A stretch of 64,000 nucleotides of DNA. Source: Bradyrhizobiaceae bacterium (GTDB lineage Bacteria; Pseudomonadota; Alphaproteobacteria; Rhizobiales; Xanthobacteraceae). Under the pieces are notes generated by a model, which was given only the letters and a program-made list of their open reading frames with translations, had not been told where the DNA came from and made no database searches. The position numbers and the translations under genes are program-made. The stretch spans positions 87,155 through 151,154 of the forward strand of contig JADYXZ010000021.1 in the NCBI GenBank assembly GCA_020853885.1, in the 5' to 3' direction. Below, one piece after another: positions 27,028 to 35,886 of the stretch. Position 1 is the first letter of the stretch, and each line of letters opens with the position of its first letter.

Positions 27028-28779
27028 TCATCCCTGGGCTGCTGCGTCGAGCACCGGCGAGGCGCTCGAGCGCTTCGCGCTCGCCCCGCGGATCGCATCG
27101 AGATTGTCGAAGAAGGTGACCGGCGGATAGGCAAGCGGATCGGTCATGACATCGAGCACCGTCATCTCGTTCCGCGCCAACGCCTCCTGCAACGCCGGCA
27201 GATAATCGGACGCCTTGTCGATACGCATCCCGCGGCAGCCGGTAGCCCGCGCAATGGCCGCATGATCCACCGGCGTGAAGTAGCAGCGCGGAGAATGCCG
27301 GCCGAACTTCACGTCCTCGGCATCCTTCTGATAGCCGAGGCAGCCGTTGTTGAGCACCGTCATCACCAGCGGCGTCTTCTGCCGCGCGGCGGTCTCAAGC
27401 TCCGACCATACGTGGGCGAAGCCGCCGTCGCCCACGACGCACAGAATAGGGCTTTGCGGATGCGCGACCTTGGCGCCGATCGCCAGCGGCAGTCCCCAGC
27501 CGAGTCCGGCCAGGCCTCGCGGCGTGAGGAAGCGCATGCCCGGCCGCAATGAGTGCAGATAACAGGCGACCCACAGCGTCGCATAGCTGGCATCGCCTAC
27601 GATGATCGTATCCGGCGTTATGACTTCGCGCATGTCGGCCATCATGCGTTCCGGCCGGATCGGACTCGCATCGGATGTCTCGATGGCGGCGATGTCGAGC
27701 GCGTGTCTTGCCTTCGCCTCGGCAATGCGGCGCTCAGTGTCGGGATGCTGCTTGCGGCGACCCTTGAGCCGGTCACGGAGAGCGGCCAGCGTCAGCTTTG
27801 CGTCTCCGTTCAGCCGCAGCGCCTCGTAATTGCGGCCGATCTCGATCCCGTCCACGTCGATATGGATGTAGCGCGCGCCCGCCGGATAAACCTTCCATGA
27901 ATCGGTGCCGTTCTGATTGGTGCGGGTACCGACAAGCAGAATGACGTCCACCTCGTCGATCAATGGCTTCAGGTATCGCGCGGGCGACAGCTTGCCGAGC
28001 GCGTATCCAGTGACGCCGAAGGAAAGCGGATGCCGCTCGTCCACCGCCCCCTTGCCCATCACCGTCGTCATCACCGGGATGTGGGCATCCGTCTGCAACG
28101 CGGCGAGTTCTGCGCAGGCGCCGGAGAGGTGCACGCCGCCGCCGGCCACGATCAGCGGATTCCGCGCCGAGGCGAGAAGGCTTGCCGCTTCATCCAGGCG
28201 CGCAGGATCGGCGACGACGCGATCGAGCGGGAAATGACCGAGGCAGGCACGCCGCGCAGTCGGCGCTTCGATCTTTTCGAGTAGGAGGTCGGCAGGCAGG
28301 AGCAGCGCAACCGGTCCCGGCCGGCCGCTCGCGGCAGCTGCAAACGCCATGTCGATATAATCGGCAACGCGGCTCGGCTCGGTGACGCGCCGGACCCACT
28401 TGGTGCACCCTTGAAACAGGGCAATATGATCGAACTCCTGAAACGCGTTGCGGTCGGTCTCACGGCGATTGACGTCCTGGACGAGCGCCACGATCGGGAC
28501 CGAAGCTTTCAGCGCCTCCGCTAGACCCGGCACCAGCAACGTCGCGGCCGGACCGTTCTGGGCGGAGACGACACCGACCTTGCCGGTCATCCGGGCATAG
28601 CCGTCTGCCATGACAGTGCCGGCATTCTCCGTGCGGTACATGAAATGCTCGATCCTGATATCCTCCGCCGCCAGCAGCACCGCCGACGGCAGACACTGGG
28701 AGAACATCACTTCGACGCCGTGACGAGCGAGACAATCGGCGACGACCTGGGCGACGGTTTGTATCGGAGCGGATGACAT
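27028..28779 (-). CDS. ThDP-dependent enzyme of acetolactate synthase type (possible cyclic-dione hydrolase)
   Basis: A 583-residue enzyme; the start at 28779 follows AAGGGA. The three domains of the acetolactate synthase/benzoylformate decarboxylase superfamily are present: an N-terminal Pyr domain with the activating Glu E51 (YRTENAGTVMADGYAR), a central domain, and a PP domain with the ThDP/Mg motif from GDG (450) to N (477). It lacks a regulatory subunit nearby and sits with a transhydroxylase-like enzyme and a diketone hydrolase, so acetolactate synthesis is unlikely. Cyclohexane-1,2-dione hydrolase (about 590 residues) and IolD are ThDP enzymes of this superfamily that open cyclic diones, and make the best model. 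Decarboxylation of a 2-keto acid is the alternative. Confidence 0.85.
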   Translation of the reverse strand: MSSAPIQTVAQVVADCLARHGVEVMFSQCLPSAVLLAAEDIRIEHFMYRTENAGTVMADGYARMTGKVGVVSAQNGPAATLLVPGLAEALKASVPIVALVQDVNRRETDRNAFQEFDHIALFQGCTKWVRRVTEPSRVADYIDMAFAAAASGRPGPVALLLPADLLLEKIEAPTARRACLGHFPLDRVVADPARLDEAASLLASARNPLIVAGGGVHLSGACAELAALQTDAHIPVMTTVMGKGAVDERHPLSFGVTGYALGKLSPARYLKPLIDEVDVILLVGTRTNQNGTDSWKVYPAGARYIHIDVDGIEIGRNYEALRLNGDAKLTLAALRDRLKGRRKQHPDTERRIAEAKARHALDIAAIETSDASPIRPERMMADMREVITPDTIIVGDASYATLWVACYLHSLRPGMRFLTPRGLAGLGWGLPLAIGAKVAHPQSPILCVVGDGGFAHVWSELETAARQKTPLVMTVLNNGCLGYQKDAEDVKFGRHSPRCYFTPVDHAAIARATGCRGMRIDKASDYLPALQEALARNEMTVLDVMTDPLAYPPVTFFDNLDAIRGASAKRSSASPVLDAAAQG

Positions 28780-28817
28780 GACTTTTAGTCCCTTCACACC
28801 TGACAGCATCGGAGGAG

Positions 28818-29675
28818 TTAGCGCGGCGCGGTCTTCTTCAACGGAATGGGGTCGAGCACGAGGCTTTCCTTGCCGAGCGTCACGGCGACCGTCTCCGCTG
28901 CGAAATCCGGATGCAAGATGCGAAGCTCGCAAGCGCCGCTGTCCTCAAGGAGAGAATCGATCTTGAACTCGCCGAAGGCGTCGCTGCGCACGGCCGACAC
29001 GACCTTGGCTTCCTTGATCAGCTCGATTTGCGCCTCGCCAAGACAATCGACGACGCCCGCGCTCTCGGCGAGGACGGTTCCGGCAATGAAGAGCCGGTCG
29101 TAGAGATGCAAATTCTTGTAGTGGACACGCGGCCGGGTGGCGTGCCGTGCCACCAGCGGGCGTAAGTTGTTGGCCGCAACGATCTCCGACATCTCCTCGT
29201 CGGAGACCTTCAAGGACTGCAGCGCCCCGGTCGGACACGCCTGCACGCAGCGCGGCTTATCCCATCCTGAATCGATGAGGTGTGCGTCGAACGTCCAGGC
29301 TTGCGGAAGCTGCAGTTCCTCGTTCCACCAGATGGCTCCGTAGGGACATATCCCGACCAGATCCTTGCGGCCTTTGGCGCGTCGCGGATCGATCAGCACG
29401 ATCCCGTCCTCGCGCTTGACGACGGCGCCGCGCCCGGCGGCAACACAGGGAGCGTTGTCGCAGTGATTGCACATGATCGGGACGTAAGCGGCCTCGACCC
29501 GCGGAAAGCGGCCGCGCTCTTTCGCGAGGATGTCGATCCATCGATGCCCGTGCAGCGGCTGCGGCGCGGAGTAGCCGGGAAAGTCGTTGCCGACATATTC
29601 GTCTTTGCAGGTCACGAAGCAGTTGTGACAGTTGTGGCACTCGGCCACATCCACGATCAGATTCCATTTCTTCAT
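28818..29675 (-). CDS. Transhydroxylase-type iron-sulfur small subunit, two cluster cysteines missing
   Basis: A 285-residue electron-transfer subunit that overlaps the large-subunit stop by 4 bp. Residues 1-190 form a ferredoxin-like domain with [25 protein letters not shown] and RCVQACP. A C-terminal transthyretin/Ig-like domain (about 205-285) is the extension known from pyrogallol-phloroglucinol transhydroxylase. That enzyme's small subunit binds three [4Fe-4S] clusters with twelve Cys. Here the segment expected to carry CTMC reads WTFD (codons TGG ... GAC), leaving ten of twelve. One cluster therefore lacks two ligands. The protein has no signal peptide and is probably cytoplasmic, paired with the large subunit. 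Resorcinol hydroxylase small subunit is an equally close functional model. Confidence 0.87.
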   Translation of the reverse strand: MKKWNLIVDVAECHNCHNCFVTCKDEYVGNDFPGYSAPQPLHGHRWIDILAKERGRFPRVEAAYVPIMCNHCDNAPCVAAGRGAVVKREDGIVLIDPRRAKGRKDLVGICPYGAIWWNEELQLPQAWTFDAHLIDSGWDKPRCVQACPTGALQSLKVSDEEMSEIVAANNLRPLVARHATRPRVHYKNLHLYDRLFIAGTVLAESAGVVDCLGEAQIELIKEAKVVSAVRSDAFGEFKIDSLLEDSGACELRILHPDFAAETVAVTLGKESLVLDPIPLKKTAPR

Positions 29676-32668
29676 ATCGCGGCCTCCCCGCGCCACTTCG
29701 CGACTTCGACGAGGCAGGAATTGGGGGCGGAGGCGCTGGTCCTGGCGCTCATGTGCCGCTTCGGCGTGAGGATGTTGACGCAACCGCCGCGGTCGACGGA
29801 GCTGCCCGGTTCGCCGATCGGCTCGTAAAGCGCCGAAGATTCGTAGGCATGCACCACGCCGGGCGTAATCCGGTCCGTGACGACGGCGGCGCAGACCACG
29901 GCGCCCCGATCGTTGAATAGCTTCACCAGGTCGTGGTGGCCGATGCCGCGCTTTGCCGCGTCGATCGGGTTCACCCGCGCCGTCCAGTAATAGTAGCCGT
30001 CGATCAGCACGCGATGATCGACGATGTCGTTGATGATGGAATCCTTGCCGTCTCCCATCGTGTGAAAGCTGAAGCGCGGATGCGGCGTGATCAGTTGCAG
30101 CGGAAAGCGCTCGAACCGCTCTTTCGTCTGCCGTCCTTCCCATGACGGAATGTATCGGTTGAGCGGCGGGCGTTCCGGATCGTCGAACCGCTTTAAGCTC
30201 GAAGGTTCGAACTCGAATTTTCCCGATTGTGTCTGCAGCCCGCTCAGATATTCTTCGCCGTATTCGCACGGCAAAGGCGATGGCTCCGGCACGTCCTTCT
30301 TCCGCCCCTCGGCGAACCAGCACATGCTGGCTGGCGCGCGGTTTTCACTCTTCGTCTCCGGCGGAACGACGTAATAGCCTTTCTTGAGAAACTTCTTCCA
30401 CGAAATCATCCTGGGTAGATCGGAGCTCAGAAACTGCTCGCGGCACCACAACAGCTCCGACTTGCCCTCACCGAAATAGGTGCTCAGGCCGAGCCTCTTG
30501 GAAAGCTCCAGAAAGATCTCGTAATCGGATTTCGATTCGCCCAGTGGCTCGATGCACTTGTGCTGCAGCACGATCACGCGGTGATTGAGCTGGTTGAAGT
30601 TGTGGTGGCCGTAACCGCCGGAAGAAGCCCATTCGCTGATGTCGGTGCGTTCGAAATTCGTGCAGGCCGGCAGGATCAGATCGGCGAATGCCGTCTCGCC
30701 TTCGTCCCAGATCGACTGGTTGAGGATGAACTCGACGCTGTCCGATTGCAGCGCCTTGGCCAGACGATTGGACTCCATCGTCGTTCCGAAATGCGAGCCG
30801 CCGTACTTGTAGATCATCCTGATCGGCGAATGGCCGGGCGAGGGATAGCTGAAGCGCATGAACTGCCCCTCGATCGACTTTGAATCCGTCGGATGACCCT
30901 CCGCCCTGCCGTCGAGAATGGCCTCCGGAATCCGCAGCCGCGAAATCTTCTGCGTCACGGTGTTCATGCTGATCAGGTGCGGCAGGCGCTGATAGTTCTG
31001 CACCGCGTCCGCCGTCGCCTCGACGTCGCCGGAAATGCCACCGTCGGCGTAACCGGGAAAATAGAACTGCATGTCGAGCGGCGCGCCGACGCTCAGATTG
31101 CCGAAATTGATGCCGGGCTTGCCGAGGCCGCGCATCGCCATGAGGCAGACCATGGCACGCGCCCACTGCGCGCCGGTAGCCGAGCGATTGGCGCCGCCGA
31201 ACGCGACTCCCTTGCCGCCGCATGACAGGTACGTCTTCTTCGCCGCCCATTCGCGGGCGAGCGTGCGCACCACATGCGGCTCAATCCCCGTCTCCGGCGC
31301 CTGCCATTCCGGCGACTTGGGCGTGCCGTCTTCCTCGCCGAGTAGATAGGCGCGGTATTTCTCGAAGCCCGTGGTGCGCTTCTCGACATAATCCTTGTCG
31401 TAAAGCCCCTCCGTGATCCAGACATGGGCGATCGCATGTGCGAGCGCCGGGCTTGTGCCGGGAACGATCGGAATCCATTTTCCGCCCAGCCAGGCGGCAG
31501 TGGCATTTTTGTAGGGATCGATATGCACCATCTTGATCCCCAGCCGCTTCGCCCATTGCCGGCGGACGGTGCCTTCAAAGGCGGCATACGAGGCGCAGGT
31601 GCTCTCCGGGTCGGACGCCCAGAAGACGATCATCTCCGCTTCCTTGAGGCAGTCCTCGATCTGCCCGTAGGGCTCGGCGGTCCCCATGCGCATCGTGTAG
31701 CCGTAGTGATGCGCCGCGCCCCAGAACCATCCTTCCCAACTGTCCGGATTGAGCACCATCTTCGAGTGGCCGATGGCGTTCATGAAGCGCACCGCGGCCG
31801 AGAGGTAGTAGCCGACGTTGCCCCAGGTATGGTGCGAACTGTGACTCCAGAGGATCGCGCCGTGTCCGTGCTGGCGGCGAACGCGCTTGATCTCGCTCGC
31901 CGCAAGATCGAGCGCCTCTTCCCAGGAAATGCGGACATAGCCGGACTTGCCCCGGTTCTGCGGATTGCGATCGCCGTTCGGATCGAAGTCGACCCGCTTC
32001 ATCGGATACAGAAGGCGTTTGCTGGAATAGACGAGCGACTTCGACGCCAGTCCGTGCGGGCTTGCCGTTGCGCGATGCGGCGGCGTGAACGTCTGCCCTC
32101 TCACTTCGATCGACCACCCCTTTGCGTCCTCCTCGTCGAATTCGAGCGGGGTGATGCGCACGATCCTGCCGTCCTTGACATAGACGAAGACCGGTCCGCC
32201 GTTGGTCTGGTTGACGTAGCGGATCTCGCCGCCGGCTGCCGGCATACCCTGCCGCCAGTGGTTGGTGAGCATGAAATTGAAGATGCGGGTGAACTGCAGC
32301 GAGCAGTCCTCCTTCCCCTGCACCTCGAAGGCAAAACCCTTCGCCGCATTGATCGGCAGCATCGGGTCGAGAAACGGCCTGAGGAACGGATAGGCGAAAT
32401 GGAACATGCCCGAGCCGAGATGAACGAGTACCCGCGCGCCTAGCGACGCCGTCTTGAAGCGGATCACGATGTCTGGATCGGAAATGATGCCTACTCGCGA
32501 TTGCAGCCGCCCGCCAGCCAGCCGATACCACCGGCCGCGCGACCCATCCTTTACCCTGATCTGCGCGACGAAATCCTTCTCGGCCATGAGCGCGCGCAGC
32601 CGCGGCGATCCCCATGAGTAAACTCTCAGCGCGATCGCGAGACTCCACAGCATCACCGAGAACAACAT
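29672..32668 (-). CDS. Molybdopterin enzyme, pyrogallol transhydroxylase/resorcinol hydroxylase-type large subunit
   Basis: A 998-residue DMSO-reductase-family protein with GAGG 7 bp before the start. From residue about 150 it follows pyrogallol-phloroglucinol transhydroxylase closely ([47 protein letters not shown]). The Mo-ligand Ser and the catalytic residues described for that enzyme (His144, Asp174, Ser175, Tyr404) correspond to H279, D309, S310 and Y540. There is no N-terminal [4Fe-4S] motif and no Tat signal, as in the model. Unlike the model it has about 135 extra N-terminal residues: a hydrophobic segment (1-18) and an SCP2-like region (about 30-130). Bis-MGD binding is inferred. It should hydroxylate or transhydroxylate a polyphenol-like ring without oxygen. 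Electron flow goes through the adjacent small subunit. Confidence 0.88.
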   Translation of the reverse strand: MLFSVMLWSLAIALRVYSWGSPRLRALMAEKDFVAQIRVKDGSRGRWYRLAGGRLQSRVGIISDPDIVIRFKTASLGARVLVHLGSGMFHFAYPFLRPFLDPMLPINAAKGFAFEVQGKEDCSLQFTRIFNFMLTNHWRQGMPAAGGEIRYVNQTNGGPVFVYVKDGRIVRITPLEFDEEDAKGWSIEVRGQTFTPPHRATASPHGLASKSLVYSSKRLLYPMKRVDFDPNGDRNPQNRGKSGYVRISWEEALDLAASEIKRVRRQHGHGAILWSHSSHHTWGNVGYYLSAAVRFMNAIGHSKMVLNPDSWEGWFWGAAHHYGYTMRMGTAEPYGQIEDCLKEAEMIVFWASDPESTCASYAAFEGTVRRQWAKRLGIKMVHIDPYKNATAAWLGGKWIPIVPGTSPALAHAIAHVWITEGLYDKDYVEKRTTGFEKYRAYLLGEEDGTPKSPEWQAPETGIEPHVVRTLAREWAAKKTYLSCGGKGVAFGGANRSATGAQWARAMVCLMAMRGLGKPGINFGNLSVGAPLDMQFYFPGYADGGISGDVEATADAVQNYQRLPHLISMNTVTQKISRLRIPEAILDGRAEGHPTDSKSIEGQFMRFSYPSPGHSPIRMIYKYGGSHFGTTMESNRLAKALQSDSVEFILNQSIWDEGETAFADLILPACTNFERTDISEWASSGGYGHHNFNQLNHRVIVLQHKCIEPLGESKSDYEIFLELSKRLGLSTYFGEGKSELLWCREQFLSSDLPRMISWKKFLKKGYYVVPPETKSENRAPASMCWFAEGRKKDVPEPSPLPCEYGEEYLSGLQTQSGKFEFEPSSLKRFDDPERPPLNRYIPSWEGRQTKERFERFPLQLITPHPRFSFHTMGDGKDSIINDIVDHRVLIDGYYYWTARVNPIDAAKRGIGHHDLVKLFNDRGAVVCAAVVTDRITPGVVHAYESSALYEPIGEPGSSVDRGGCVNILTPKRHMSARTSASAPNSCLVEVAKWRGEAAI

Positions 32669-32922
32669 CGAACGGCCTCACCTCGCACTTTGAATGAATG
32701 GCTTGTCTCGCCCTCGCCCTGAGCCTGTACATGCAGCGGCCTTCGGCACCGGAGCGTCACGTCGGCGGAAGCGACGTCAGCGGTGCCGGCAGTCGAGGCC
32801 GGATCAGGGATCGCGAGCCGGGTGAAATCAGCGAACAGGAGCAGCGCTATTCCGCGACAGACTGTGCCAACCGAATTTTCCCTGGATCATGGCCGGGATG
32901 CCCGATCGGATTTCGTTTCGAC

Positions 32923-34371
32923 TCACAGGGGATAAGGCGGCGGCTCGTCCCGGTAGGTCAGCCATTGCCATTGCGTGAACTCATCCCAGTTGGCGGGACC
33001 GCCGTGGCGCGAGCCGTTGCCCGACGCGCCGCGCCCGCCCATCGGCATGAAGCCGTCATCGTTGACCGTCTGGTCGTTGACGTGGACGAGCCCCACCCGC
33101 AGACGGTCCGCGATACGTTTGCCGCGTGCGATCGAAGCCGTGAGAATGCCGGCCGAGAGCCCGTACTCGGTATCATTCGCGAGCTGGACCGCTTCGTCGT
33201 CGTTCGCGAACGTCGTGACCGAAACGACCGGGCCGAATATCTCCTCCCGAAAAGCGGGCATGGACGGCGTGACTTTGTCGATGACGGTCGCCGGAAAGAA
33301 GCGCCCGTCGGCGGTTCCGCCTGCATGCAGCCGCGCGCCGGCGTCGATAGAGTCCCGCACGATGCGGCTCACCCGTTCCGTCTGCTTGTCGGTGATCAGC
33401 GGGCCGAGCGCCACCTGGCCAGTATGCGGATTTCCCACCGGCAGGTTCTTCGCCTTTTTCGCCATGCGCGCCACGTACTCGTCCGCGACTTTCTCGTGGA
33501 CGAGATGGCGGCCGGCGCTCATGCAGATCTGGCCTTGATGCAGCCACGACGCCCAACTCCCGTTGGAGACCGCGGCGTCCAAATCTGCGTCGTTCAGAAT
33601 GATCAGCGAGTTCTTGCCGCCAAGCTCGAGCGCGACCTTCTTCAGATTTCGACCGGCGAGCTCGCCGACGCGCCGCCCCACAGCCGTCGAGCCCGTGAAC
33701 GAGATCATCGCGACATCGGGATCGGTGACGAGCGCTTCGCCAGCTTCCGCGTCGCCGGGCAAGACGTGCAGCACGCCCTCGGGCAAGCCCGCCTCTTCGA
33801 AGATCAGCGCATGCATGATGCCGCCGGATACCGGCGTCCGCGGATCGGGCTTAAGAACCACCGCGTTGCCGGTAGCAAGCGCCGGCGCCAGCGAACGGCT
33901 CGAGAGCAGAAACGGGAAATTGAACGGCGAGATGATGCCGACGACGCCGTGCGGCACGCGCCGGGCGAGGCTGACCACGCTGCCGTCGGCCGGCAGCACA
34001 AGGCCGCGCGGCTGCGTCAGCATCGCGGCGGCCTCGTAAAGATGATTGATGACCGAAACGACCTCGAACATGGCCTTGGGCGGAATGGCACCGGTCTCAC
34101 GCACGATCCATTCGGTGAGCTCTTTCGTTCGGCGCTCGACAGCCGCTGCCGCGCGCCGAAAGATCGCCGCACGCTCAAGGAACGGCTTGGCCGCCCAGTT
34201 CTCCTGCGCCTTGGCGGCCTGAACTGCCGAAGCACGGACGTCCGCGGCGTTCGCAAGGCCGACACGCGCAAGCTCCGCACCAGTTGCCGGCTCGATTACG
34301 GGAATGGTCCCGCCCTTCAGCGCGATCCATTGGCCGTTCCACCCGTGTCCGCTCCAACTCGCCCCGCCCAT
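32923..34371 (-). CDS. Aldehyde dehydrogenase (benzaldehyde/vanillin dehydrogenase-like)
   Basis: A 482-residue NAD(P)-dependent aldehyde dehydrogenase. The ATG at 34371 has AGGAGG at 7 bp; a TTG two codons upstream is less likely. The catalytic glutamate lies in ELGGKN, the nucleophilic cysteine in GQICMSA, the cofactor loop in FTGSTAVGRR and the ending in FTQWQWLTYRDEPPPYPL, the tail typical of benzaldehyde/vanillin dehydrogenases. It oxidises an aromatic or aliphatic aldehyde to the acid that the nearby acyl-CoA synthetase could activate. A copy of the TetR-type palindrome lies 20 bp upstream of the start. Confidence 0.92.
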   Translation of the reverse strand: MGGASWSGHGWNGQWIALKGGTIPVIEPATGAELARVGLANAADVRASAVQAAKAQENWAAKPFLERAAIFRRAAAAVERRTKELTEWIVRETGAIPPKAMFEVVSVINHLYEAAAMLTQPRGLVLPADGSVVSLARRVPHGVVGIISPFNFPFLLSSRSLAPALATGNAVVLKPDPRTPVSGGIMHALIFEEAGLPEGVLHVLPGDAEAGEALVTDPDVAMISFTGSTAVGRRVGELAGRNLKKVALELGGKNSLIILNDADLDAAVSNGSWASWLHQGQICMSAGRHLVHEKVADEYVARMAKKAKNLPVGNPHTGQVALGPLITDKQTERVSRIVRDSIDAGARLHAGGTADGRFFPATVIDKVTPSMPAFREEIFGPVVSVTTFANDDEAVQLANDTEYGLSAGILTASIARGKRIADRLRVGLVHVNDQTVNDDGFMPMGGRGASGNGSRHGGPANWDEFTQWQWLTYRDEPPPYPL

Positions 34372-34390
34372 CGGCAATCCTCCTGCCCAC

Positions 34391-34408
34391 CAACCAACCG
34401 ATTGGTTG
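34391..34408. promoter_or_regulatory. TetR-type operator 1
   Basis: CAACCAACCGATTGGTTG, with arms ACCAACCAA / TTGGTTGGT in a slightly longer window (34389-34410). It lies just upstream of the aldehyde dehydrogenase gene and downstream of the tandem TetR gene. It is identical over 18 bp to operator 3. Confidence 0.8.
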
Positions 34409-34453
34409 GTTCGTTAGCACAGGAACAATCGGCCGTAAACCCGGCAGGATCGG

Positions 34454-35785
34454 TCACTGCCGGCGGCTACGGATGCCGCAGTAGAAGATGCGCAGGAATT
34501 CGTCGGAGATAGCTTCGAGACCGAGGTTGCGGCCCGGCTTGAACCAATGCGGGATCCAGTTCGTCGAGCCGAAGAGGAAGGCCGCGGCAATGACAGGATG
34601 GGTCGGCTTGAGCTCGCCCGTGTCGATGCCTGCCTGAATGAGATCGCGCGCGATGCGATCGAGGCGACGCTGGAATTCACGGATCTTCGCGCCGGACTCG
34701 TCATCAACCGGTTGCGGACTGATGAGGTTCATGCAGCGACCGAAGTCGCTGTTCTGCGCCAGGACCAATTTTCTGAAGAAGTACTCGAGCCGCTCGATCG
34801 GAGATATTTTTGTATTCTTCACATAGACGGCAAGCTCGTTGAGGTCGGAGAACGATCTTTCGAGACACTTCAGAAGCAGTTCGTTTTTGCTTTTGATGTA
34901 ATGATAGAGCGTGGCCTTGTGGAGGTGGACCTTCTCCGCGATGTCGACAAGCGATGCCGACTCGTAACCCTGCTCGGTGAAGCATTGCGCGGCCGCAAGC
35001 AGGATTTCCGTGAGCTTACCATGCGGCTCGTTCGCATTCGCCGCCGCTTGGGCGTGCTTGCGAGGTTGCGACTGCCGACGGGCGGGCGACCAGCTTCCCG
35101 GCTTTGCGGCCAGACCGTCGATGAAGATCCGGAGAAATTCCTCGCAGACCTGCTCGAGCGAAATGCCCTTGCCCGGCTGATGCCACCGGGAAATCCACGT
35201 GAAAGCGCCGAAAATCGCCGCGCTCGCCACCGGCACCGGACAAGGGCGGATTTCCCCTTTCGCGATCCCTTCTTCGAGAAGCGCGCGCACGGTATGATCC
35301 AGATGCCGGCGGAATTTCCGGATCCGGCTTCCAGGCTCATGCCCGAGCGCCTCCACACCAACCGCACTGACGCAGCGGCCGAACAGATTGTTCTGGGCGT
35401 AGATGAAATTGCGGAAGAAGAACCGGAGCCTCTCCAGGCAAGGAATCGTTTGATCTTCGATATGCGCCAGCGCGGAACTGTAGTCCCTGAACGACCGCAC
35501 CAGGCAGGAATAGAGGATGTCGTCCTTGCTCCTGACGTAATGATACAGCGTCGCCTTGTGTAGCCCCACGCGCTTGGAAATCTCGTCGAGAGAGGTCGCG
35601 GCGAATCCCTTCTCCGAGAAGCATTGCGCGGCCGTGCGCAGGATGACGTCCAGCTTCTCGCCGTCGCCATGCGGAAGGCTGTCTTCCAGCAGACCTTTCC
35701 ACTCCCGCGCGAAGGAAGCGCGAGAATTCCTGCCGGTGTCCGCCTCCGGCGGGGCCGGCAGCTTTTTTGTCCTAGCGCGCGCCAT
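34454..35785 (-). CDS. Tandem-duplicated TetR/AcrR regulator (two TetR units in one chain)
   Basis: A 443-residue protein, about twice the normal TetR length. Each half is a complete TetR unit. In the first, the helix-turn-helix is about 46-92 (AAQCFSEKGFAATSLDEISK, then HKATLYHYVRSKDDIL). In the second it is about 258-305 (AAQCFTEQGYESASLVDIAE, then HKATLYHYIKSKNELL). The repeats are 213 residues apart, joined by a Pro/Arg/Ala linker (about 230-255), and each is followed by a ligand-binding domain (RLRFFFRNFIYAQN versus RLEYFFRKLVLAQN). A single chain could thus bind the palindromic operator as an intramolecular dimer. Four matching palindromes lie in the surrounding catabolic genes. The effector is probably an acyl-CoA, by analogy with FadR/PaaR-type TetR proteins. 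The start codon is uncertain (ATG 35785 or GTG 35788). Confidence 0.9.
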   Translation of the reverse strand: MARARTKKLPAPPEADTGRNSRASFAREWKGLLEDSLPHGDGEKLDVILRTAAQCFSEKGFAATSLDEISKRVGLHKATLYHYVRSKDDILYSCLVRSFRDYSSALAHIEDQTIPCLERLRFFFRNFIYAQNNLFGRCVSAVGVEALGHEPGSRIRKFRRHLDHTVRALLEEGIAKGEIRPCPVPVASAAIFGAFTWISRWHQPGKGISLEQVCEEFLRIFIDGLAAKPGSWSPARRQSQPRKHAQAAANANEPHGKLTEILLAAAQCFTEQGYESASLVDIAEKVHLHKATLYHYIKSKNELLLKCLERSFSDLNELAVYVKNTKISPIERLEYFFRKLVLAQNSDFGRCMNLISPQPVDDESGAKIREFQRRLDRIARDLIQAGIDTGELKPTHPVIAAAFLFGSTNWIPHWFKPGRNLGLEAISDEFLRIFYCGIRSRRQ

Positions 35786-35886
35786 CACCGATGCTCATCA
35801 TTTGCGAAGCGATGCTGCGCGGGCATCGCAATATCGACGTGTCGTAAACATGCACGTTTCGTGTACACGGGCGGCGCATCCAAAAT

